A DNA stretch of 7,811 nt from Marinilabiliales bacterium (GTDB lineage Bacteria; Bacteroidota; Bacteroidia; Bacteroidales; BM523): assembly GCA_002869425.1 (NCBI GenBank), contig PKSZ01000673.1, positions 2,018 through 9,828 of the forward strand, written 5' to 3'. Below the pieces are notes generated by a model. It saw only the letters and a program-made list of their open reading frames with translations. It was not told the DNA's origin and ran no database searches. Position 1 is the stretch's first letter. Each line of letters starts with the position of its first letter. Both the position numbers and the translations under genes were made by a program. Shown here in pieces: positions 1-4,871 of this stretch.

Positions 1-687
1 AAGGCATTGATTCCGATTATTGCTGCAATAATTGGTGTGGTGCTGTTGTTTGGTAAAAAGAATTCATCCATGATAAAGATAATTGGGGTGGGCTTAATTG
101 TAATCGGCTCTGTTATTGCGTACTTCTCAATAGCATCATTTAATGATACAATGCCAATATCTCCAATGATATTCCAGCATTTTAATCCAATATTCATTGT
201 TTTTGTGACACCAATTATCATTGGTATTTTCGGTGCTTTGAATAGGAAAAAAAGAGAACCTTCTTCACCACGTAAGATTGGAATTGGTCTTTTTGTTGCG
301 GGTATTAGTTTTCTGATTATGGTTTATGTGTCCTATGGAATGGGAGTTGCCGGAGAATTTCAGTCTGGAGCAGCTGCCGATGCAATACGTGTTACTCCAT
401 ATTGGTTGATTAGTACGTATTTTATGTTAACAATATCCGAATTGTTTTACAGTCCAATTGGAATATCTTTTGTTTCAAAAGTAGCGCCTCCAAGTTTATC
501 AGGCTTAATGCAGGGAGGATGGCTTGGTTCAACAGCAATTGGTAATCTATTAGCTGGATTTATAGGACCTTTTTGGCAAGATTGGGAAATGTGGCAGTTC
601 TTCTTGCTCTTAACAGGAATTTTGACACTTTCTGCAATATTTATTTTCGCAATAATTAAAATATTGGAGAACGCAACTAAAGAATAA
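1..687 (+). CDS. POT/PTR2-family proton-coupled peptide transporter, C-terminal part (5' end outside window)
   Basis: This is the last 228 codons of an integral inner-membrane transporter; the reading frame is open to base 1, so the start lies upstream. The visible part has about five or six hydrophobic membrane segments, with short charged loops such as the NRKKREP stretch. The best family marker is around residues 141-185: a helix ISELFYSPIGISFVSKVAP followed by SGLMQGGW and AIGNLLAG. These match the conserved SELxxSPxGxS...LAP...GxW...AIGN block of helices 10-11 in proton-dependent oligopeptide transporters (major facilitator superfamily). By family, it imports di- and tripeptides coupled to protons. 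The protein-binding and proton-coupling motifs of the N-terminal half are not visible, so the exact substrate cannot be judged. It ends in a short charged tail (ILENATKE), and a strong intrinsic terminator follows 21 bases after the stop, so it is the last gene of its transcript. Confidence 0.9.
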   Translation, partial: KALIPIIAAIIGVVLLFGKKNSSMIKIIGVGLIVIGSVIAYFSIASFNDTMPISPMIFQHFNPIFIVFVTPIIIGIFGALNRKKREPSSPRKIGIGLFVAGISFLIMVYVSYGMGVAGEFQSGAAADAIRVTPYWLISTYFMLTISELFYSPIGISFVSKVAPPSLSGLMQGGWLGSTAIGNLLAGFIGPFWQDWEMWQFFLLLTGILTLSAIFIFAIIKILENATKE

Positions 688-708
688 AATACTTATGTGT
701 TACAATAT

Positions 709-737
709 AAAAGCTGTCTTTACGGGCAGCTTTTTTT
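709..737 (+). terminator. Rho-independent terminator after the peptide transporter
   Basis: An AAAGCTGTC arm (710-718), a six-base TTTACG loop and a GGCAGCTTT arm (725-733) form a nine-pair stem with one G-T wobble. The stem runs straight into a seven-T tract (731-737). Position and orientation fit termination of the transporter transcript and separate it from the nucleoid-associated protein gene downstream. Confidence 0.87.
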
Positions 738-815
738 GTATGTTGATATATCGAAGATTTTGTTTATTGTTGTATTTTTATAGTCAATTGAAAGAGAATT
801 ATAAATATTCATCAC

Positions 816-1865
816 ATGCTTAATTTTGAAGATGTTACTTTAGAACAAATAATTGTTCATCGTGTAGGAAACAAGTTAAACGAAGAAGAGCTTGTTTTGT
901 CTGAAAGCTCTATGCAATTGGGAGAAGAATTAATACAAAACCTTCTTACAAAGTATTTTTTGACAGCATTTAAAAGCAATCAGTTTTATAACTTTTCACC
1001 ACCAGATAATTTGGAGGATAATTATGTTTTTACAACTGTTAGAGCAGTTTTTCAGGATTCATCACAATTTGAAGTAAAGTCGAAAGAGTTGGCAACGCAT
1101 TTATACAATCAGTCCAATCATCCTAATATTAAAAGTGGTGAGTTTTATCTTGTTCATTTCCTTGATTTGGTAGTAGAAGGGGAGTTTGTAGACGCAATTG
1201 GTCTTTTTAAGTCCGAGAATAAAGATACTTTTCTTAAAGTTTATCAAACAGGTACCAACCTTGAAATAGAGCATGAGGACGGTATCAATATCAATAGATT
1301 GGATAAGGGATGTATTGTCCTCAATACAGAGATGGATGCAGGTTACAAGGTATGCCTGGTGGATAATTCATCAAAAAATAATGAAACTGCGAGATATTGG
1401 AAGTCTGATTTCTTGCAACTGGAAGAGAGAAAGGATGACTTCTATCATACACATAATTATTTGAATTTATGTAAAACTTTTGCGGATGAGGTGTGTAATT
1501 CTGAAAATGATATTGATAAGGTAACCAAGGCCGATATATTGAATAAGACTGTTAGTTACTTTAAAGAGAATGATAGTTTTGCTGAGGAGGAATTTGAGCA
1601 GAAAGTATTTAACGATCAGAAAATTGTGGATGCTTTCCAGGATTATAAAGATAAGTTTGTTCAGGAATCAGGAGCCGAAGGAATGGGCGAGTTTGATATC
1701 AACCCTGATGCAGTAAAAGGTTCACAGAAGTTCTTTAAAAGTGTATTGAAACTGGATAAAAATTTTCATGTATATGTGCATGGAAACAGGGAGAGAATTG
1801 AAAAGGGTTTTGATCAGCAAAAAGGGTTGAATTTTTATAAATTGTTTTATGATAACGAAAAATAA
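816..1865 (+). CDS. Nucleoid-associated protein, NdpA/YejK (37-kDa) family
   Basis: This is a 349-residue soluble protein with no signal peptide or membrane segment, close in length to E. coli YejK/NdpA (about 335 residues). It shows the family's overall pattern. An N-terminal domain begins with a VHRVGNKLNEEEL segment, which in this family reads 'IVHxVGNKxxxEGxxLS'. A middle domain holds the strand GEFYLVHFLDLVVEGEFVDAI followed by LFKSENKDTFLKV. A C-terminal part has HNYLNLCKTFADEV and a final hypothetical DNA- or oligomer-contacting region. Family members are nucleoid-associated and non-specific in DNA binding; their physiological role is poorly defined, and in Bacteroidota they are common single genes. 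The ATG at 816 is chosen because homology begins within the first 15 residues; no strong Shine-Dalgarno is visible, as is usual in this phylum. The gene stands alone between two terminators, so it is probably monocistronic. Assignment rests on recalled family patterns rather than a catalytic motif. Confidence 0.85.
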   Translation: MLNFEDVTLEQIIVHRVGNKLNEEELVLSESSMQLGEELIQNLLTKYFLTAFKSNQFYNFSPPDNLEDNYVFTTVRAVFQDSSQFEVKSKELATHLYNQSNHPNIKSGEFYLVHFLDLVVEGEFVDAIGLFKSENKDTFLKVYQTGTNLEIEHEDGININRLDKGCIVLNTEMDAGYKVCLVDNSSKNNETARYWKSDFLQLEERKDDFYHTHNYLNLCKTFADEVCNSENDIDKVTKADILNKTVSYFKENDSFAEEEFEQKVFNDQKIVDAFQDYKDKFVQESGAEGMGEFDINPDAVKGSQKFFKSVLKLDKNFHVYVHGNRERIEKGFDQQKGLNFYKLFYDNEK

Positions 1866-1885
1866 AGGTCCGCTAATGCGAACCT
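1866..1885. terminator. Probable bidirectional terminator between convergent genes
   Basis: AGGTCCGC (1866-1873), a TAAT loop and GCGAACCT (1878-1885) form an eight-position stem with a single C-A mismatch, starting on the base right after the stop codon of the nucleoid-associated protein. On the minus strand the stem is followed by TTTATTTTT, a good T-tract for ending the 61-aa gene's transcript. On the plus strand the following ATTATTTAATTTT is a weaker U-rich tail. Location between two convergent stops supports a shared terminator. Confidence 0.65.
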
Positions 1886-1896
1886 ATTATTTAATT

Positions 1897-2082
1897 TTAT
1901 GCCCCAATTCTGTTTAAAATGTTTTTTATTGTTTTTGGACTTGGGCTAAGCTTTACCTGGTTTAGAATACTGTAGACTGATATAAAATCCTCATTGTGGA
2001 AGAAACTGTCAACATCAAATAATTTCTTTTCTGAACCAGCAAAATCGTTTACCTGGAAATGAAGAGTAGAGTTTTTTTTCAT
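1897..2082 (-). CDS. Small uncharacterised protein (61 aa)
   Basis: I do not recognise a named family. The product is 61 residues, starts with ATG at 2082 (MKKNSTLHFQ) and ends GA-TAA. It has no signal peptide, membrane helix or cysteine. It is mixed charged and hydrophobic, with an aromatic-rich middle (DVDSFFHNEDF) and a C-terminal SPSPKTIKNILNRIGA that looks like a short helix. Small Bacteroidota proteins ending in a similar PSxKTIxNIL segment are familiar to me, but I cannot attach a function. Reasons to call it real: it fills the space between a terminator in the right orientation and a divergent promoter region, no other gene overlaps it, and its composition is protein-like rather than low-complexity. 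It is transcribed away from the methyltransferase gene; the 83 bases between the two starts must hold both promoters, though no clear Bacteroidota promoter boxes are seen. Confidence 0.62.
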   Translation of the reverse strand: MKKNSTLHFQVNDFAGSEKKLFDVDSFFHNEDFISVYSILNQVKLSPSPKTIKNILNRIGA

Positions 2083-2165
2083 AGGCTGTGAATTGTATCA
2101 TTGTTATTTGTTTGTTTTTAGAAACGTTTGTGTTTTGTGTTTAGTATATTTTATTGAAAAAAAGT

Positions 2166-2867
2166 ATGATTGATCCTTTTGGTTTTGCTGTAAGTGATTA
2201 CTTGTCAGGCATTAGAGGAACAGCAATAATGGTTTATTCTAATCTTACTGAGCCTGATATCATTTCCGTGGATTATCTTTTCAGATCTTATAAGGAAATG
2301 CCTGAACTGGAGCAAATAGCCTTGAAAGAATGCTCTGGATTGATACTTGATGTTGGAGCTTGTGCCGGGGCACATATGCTTGAACTGCAACAGCAGGGAA
2401 AGGAAACTGAAGGCATAGATACCTCGGAAAAAATTGTTACTCTATTAAAACAACGCAACTTAATAGCCTATCATGCTGATTTCTATAGATACGATATTTC
2501 CCGGTATGATACTATTCTTTTGTTGATGAATGGGCTAGGAATTGCGGGAACAGTAAATGGGTTGCATAAAATGATGCAAAAGTTTTCCGATAACATGAAA
2601 GAAGGAGCACAGGTTCTTGCAGATAGTTCTGATATAGCTTATATGTTTGATGATGAACAAAGCATGAAGGATTGGTCTACTGAAGTGGAATATTATGGTG
2701 AATTAAAATATCAGATTGAATATAAAGATGTATTGGGCGCAGAGTTCAACTGGTTATTTGCAGATTTTAACCTGATTCGTGATATTGCCGAAAAGTACCA
2801 GTTAAAAGCTGAATTATTATTTGAAGATCAGAACAATCAATTTTTGTGCAGAATTATCAGGGAATAA
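2166..2867 (+). CDS. Class I SAM-dependent methyltransferase
   Basis: This is a 233-residue cytosolic protein with a Rossmann-type methyltransferase fold. Motif I is LDVGACAG at residues 61-68 (the DxGxxxG SAM-binding loop). The acidic residue after the second strand is D85 in GIDTS, expected to bind the SAM ribose. The fourth strand is DTILLLMNGLGIAG (115-128), followed by a substrate-side insert with DSSD (153-156) and YYGE. The N-terminal MIDPFGFAVSDYL resembles a family of Bacteroidota methyltransferases that begin with DPxGxAIxDY; the acceptor substrate of that family is not known to me. I chose the ATG at 2166 rather than an in-frame TTG at 2154 because homology starts with this Met and TTG starts are uncommon here; the choice affects only four residues. 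The 3' end overlaps the convergent cyclase gene by 11 bases. Confidence 0.87.
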   Translation: MIDPFGFAVSDYLSGIRGTAIMVYSNLTEPDIISVDYLFRSYKEMPELEQIALKECSGLILDVGACAGAHMLELQQQGKETEGIDTSEKIVTLLKQRNLIAYHADFYRYDISRYDTILLLMNGLGIAGTVNGLHKMMQKFSDNMKEGAQVLADSSDIAYMFDDEQSMKDWSTEVEYYGELKYQIEYKDVLGAEFNWLFADFNLIRDIAEKYQLKAELLFEDQNNQFLCRIIRE

Positions 2868-3669
2868 CAAAATACATTTGTTGAAGTCCTTTTCCTTTAA
2901 TGCTGGCAGGAGATCTTCTTTCAAACTTAAAACTTGATTTAGCCAATTGATAGCATTGCTCTGATACATTTATTTTCATTGGTTCTGAGTTGGATTCCAT
3001 TCTTGATGCCATGTTTATGGTATCGCCAAATACATCATAAATGTATTTTTTGATCCCAACAACTCCACCAACTACAGCGCCAGAATGAATACCAATTCTA
3101 AGTTTCCACTGCCATTTATGGTTTGCATTTCTTTGTTCAATATATGATAAGATATTGCAAGCACCCTGTATCATTTTTTCTGCATGCTTTTCATCTGGCA
3201 CAGGCATTCCGCAGACTGCCATATATGCATCACCTATGGTTTTTAATCTTTCGCATCCACAGTCTGAAATGATATTGTCAAATTCAGAAAAGATATCGTT
3301 AAGTTCTTCAATTAAAAACTGAGGCTCCAATTTTGAAGATTGTTTAGTAAAGCCCACAAAATCACTGAAAAATACACTTACATTGTTAAATCTTTCTGGC
3401 CAGGTTTTTCCGTATAGTTTAAGATCTGATACAACTTTCTTTGGTAATGTATTCAATAGTAGTTGGTTGGATGTTTCTTCCTCTTCTTTTAACTTGTTTT
3501 GAAGTTGATCGCTAAATTTTGTTAGCTTTTCTGTTTTCCTCAATAAGGATTTGTATTGATTTACTAAGGCAAAGTAATCTTTTGTTGAAACAAAATTTTC
3601 TTCGCCTATGTCTGCAATATTTTCTGCAGTTTTTAAAATCTCATGTTCTTTATAATATACTGGATTCAT
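2857..3669 (-). CDS. Class III nucleotidyl cyclase (predicted adenylate cyclase) with N-terminal coiled coil, SiaC-linked
   Basis: This is a 270-residue soluble protein with no membrane segment. Residues about 30-85 are a charged helical or coiled-coil stalk (NQYKSLLRKTEKLTKFSDQL), ending in the LLLNTLPKKVVSDL linker that usually precedes class III catalytic domains. The catalytic domain (about 95-270) is complete. Metal-binding aspartates are D103 (FFSDFVGFT) and D147 (KTIGDAYM). Purine-selecting residues are K143 and D212 (YDVFGD), the adenylate-type pair rather than the guanylate E/C pair. Transition-state residues are N219 and R223 (INMASR). The predicted product is therefore cAMP. I start at the ATG at 3669, one base after the SiaC-like gene's stop (TAG-C-ATG); an upstream in-frame ATG at 3720 would lie inside that gene and adds no recognisable sequence. 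Tight spacing with SiaB and SiaC homologues suggests this cyclase is their output, replacing the diguanylate cyclase SiaD. Family is certain; ATP preference and regulation are inferred. Confidence 0.92.
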   Translation of the reverse strand: MNPVYYKEHEILKTAENIADIGEENFVSTKDYFALVNQYKSLLRKTEKLTKFSDQLQNKLKEEEETSNQLLLNTLPKKVVSDLKLYGKTWPERFNNVSVFFSDFVGFTKQSSKLEPQFLIEELNDIFSEFDNIISDCGCERLKTIGDAYMAVCGMPVPDEKHAEKMIQGACNILSYIEQRNANHKWQWKLRIGIHSGAVVGGVVGIKKYIYDVFGDTINMASRMESNSEPMKINVSEQCYQLAKSSFKFERRSPASIKGKGLQQMYFVIP

Positions 3670-3670
3670 G

Positions 3671-4042
3671 CTAATAGGATTGTATGCTGGTTGGAAAAGT
3701 ACAGTCTTCAAAAAAATCAACCCCGTTTTCTTTTAAGTCATCATCTCCTTCTTTGAAGAGCCAGGTGGCTTTAACTTTACCACCCTTTGAATAATAATCT
3801 TCGATCATATCAATAAAATCCAGAATTTGTTTAGCTGTACTGGTATTGTAATATTCAAGCTTAAATTCCAGTTCAAATAATTCTTTACTCTGAATTAAGG
3901 ATTGAATTAGTTTAGTGCAAGGTTCGTAAAAAAGAAATGGATTTTCAGGGTAAGAATTTCCTGAAATAGCAATCTTATTTTCATTCTCATTGTAGATGAT
4001 TTCTGGTGTTGTTTTGCTTGCCTTGGTTGTAAATGATTTCAT
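3671..4042 (-). CDS. SiaC-family regulatory phosphoprotein (DUF1987)
   Basis: This is a 123-residue cytosolic protein matching the length of P. aeruginosa SiaC (about 126). Family markers are in order: TPEIIYNENENKIAISG (11-28), SYPENPFLFYEP (30-41), LEYYNTSTAK (62-71), WLFKEGDDDLKENGVDF (94-110) and the closing FPTSI. In SiaC the NTS segment carries the threonine phosphorylated by SiaB; the equivalent here is probably T67 in Y-N-T-S-T. In the Pseudomonas system, unphosphorylated SiaC binds and activates the diguanylate cyclase SiaD. Here the gene sits between a SiaB-like kinase (5 bases upstream) and a class III cyclase (1 base downstream), so I infer that it relays the kinase's state to that cyclase. 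The pair of small gaps predicts translational coupling and matched stoichiometry. Family call is firm; the target and phosphosite are inferred from homology. Confidence 0.88.
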   Translation of the reverse strand: MKSFTTKASKTTPEIIYNENENKIAISGNSYPENPFLFYEPCTKLIQSLIQSKELFELEFKLEYYNTSTAKQILDFIDMIEDYYSKGGKVKATWLFKEGDDDLKENGVDFFEDCTFPTSIQSY

Positions 4043-4047
4043 AATTG

Positions 4048-4599
4048 TTAAATATTAATAGGAACAGTAAAAACAAAAAACAGTTCTTCCTCGTCAATTT
4101 TAATAAAATCTATGTCTAGTTGGTTCGAAGTCTTTAATGCAATGTCTATAAATCCCAATCCGGCACCTTTTTGGTATTCAGCTTTAGGTATTTTGCGTTG
4201 TTCTTTATAATATGATTTAAGTTCATCGCTATTTTTTTGAGAAATTGTATTGCATTTATTCTGAATAACATCAACAATTTCAGACTTAACAGGATTGCCA
4301 GATTGAATTATTATGGTATGGTTTTGTTTGTACACAGATATTGTACCATATCCACGGTTGTTTTCTTTTCCTTTGATGATTCTTTTGTTGCTATATTTTA
4401 CAACGTTTTGAGCCATTTCTACAAAGATGGAGAAGACTTTACGGCTATATGAATTGTTATGAATATCTTGACTAAGATTCAATTGTAGTTCTTCCCCCAT
4501 TTCAACAAGCATATTCTGTGATAAATAGCCTGTAAATGAGAAAATACAGCAATTCGAAACAGCCTCAAGGTATGACCTGAAGAATGAATATGGCTTCAT
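4048..4599 (-). CDS. SiaB-family protein kinase (DUF6272, GHKL-type fold)
   Basis: This is a 183-residue soluble protein and the first gene of the operon. It has a compact GHKL ATPase pattern. An N-box-like helix FVEMAQNVVKYS has E61 and N65 as the expected catalytic base and Mg-binding positions. A central strand pair TISVYKQNHTIIIQSG stands where other GHKL proteins have the D-box region. A glycine loop GAGLGFIDIALK (145-156) closes over ATP. The ExxQNxxxYS and GAGLGxIDIAxK pattern is characteristic of SiaB, which phosphorylates SiaC on a threonine; classical anti-sigma kinases (SpoIIAB, RsbW) differ in these motifs. ATG at 4599 is the only sensible start. There is no sensor domain, so the input must arrive through another protein, and no SiaA-like PP2C phosphatase is encoded in this window. 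Substrate is inferred from the adjacent SiaC gene. Confidence 0.85.
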   Translation of the reverse strand: MKPYSFFRSYLEAVSNCCIFSFTGYLSQNMLVEMGEELQLNLSQDIHNNSYSRKVFSIFVEMAQNVVKYSNKRIIKGKENNRGYGTISVYKQNHTIIIQSGNPVKSEIVDVIQNKCNTISQKNSDELKSYYKEQRKIPKAEYQKGAGLGFIDIALKTSNQLDIDFIKIDEEELFFVFTVPINI

Positions 4600-4748
4600 G
4601 TATTTTGTAAATTACTCCGCTGCTAATATACAAAAAATATTTACAATGAAAATACTATGTATTTATACTGATACGATTAATTAAATATAGTTGGATTTTA
4701 TTATTCAACTTAATCGCCTGATAAAATGAATTATAATGTAGATTAATG

Positions 4749-4786
4749 TGCATATTTAGTTGATATAGTAAATGCTAAATTATGCA
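4749..4786. repeat. Imperfect inverted repeat in the divergent intergenic region
   Basis: TGCATATTTAG (4749-4759) and CTAAATTATGCA (4775-4786) are complementary over eleven pairs with one bulged T, separated by 15 bases. It lies in the AT-rich stretch between the SiaB-like kinase (start 4599, minus) and the secreted lectin-like protein (start 4872, plus). It could be an operator for either divergent gene or an RNA hairpin in the leader of the secreted-protein gene. It lacks a T-tract, so it is not a terminator. Nothing else is recognisable in 4600-4871; I found no convincing TTTG/TAnnTTTG promoter pair. Chance occurrence in AT-rich DNA is possible. Confidence 0.3.
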
Positions 4787-4871
4787 ATTATACTTCAATG
4801 TGGATATTTAAATTTTGAAAAATATTAAAAGCTTTATATATTCATGCAAAATTAAACTAAAACGATTTAGT

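Noticed and set aside
1273..1464. Plus-strand 63-codon reading frame
   Set aside because: Lies fully inside the nucleoid-associated protein gene in another frame, with unnatural tryptophan- and isoleucine-rich composition.
2205..2390. Minus-strand 61-codon reading frame
   Set aside because: Antisense to the methyltransferase, covering its conserved SAM-binding motif; no protein-like features.
3670..3720. A longer cyclase reading frame starting at an ATG at 3720
   Set aside because: These 17 extra codons lie inside the SiaC-like gene and encode nothing recognisable; the ATG at 3669, one base after the SiaC stop, is the natural coupled start.
4237..4452. Plus-strand 71-codon reading frame
   Set aside because: Antisense to the SiaB-like kinase's conserved N-box region; no independent support.
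2857..4599. A cyclic-nucleotide anti-phage system (Pycsar or CBASS type)
   Set aside because: There is no adjacent effector (TIR, transmembrane, nuclease or phospholipase). The cyclase has adenine-selecting residues, and its neighbours are SiaB and SiaC homologues, which point to regulatory signalling.
4048..4599. An anti-sigma factor kinase (SpoIIAB/RsbW) with an anti-sigma antagonist
   Set aside because: The GHKL motifs fit SiaB better, the partner is DUF1987 rather than a STAS-domain antagonist, and no sigma factor gene is nearby.
4815..4871. TTG start giving a 19-residue longer secreted lectin-like protein
   Set aside because: The ATG at 4872 already gives a complete signal peptide, and TTG starts are uncommon; the longer form cannot be fully excluded.
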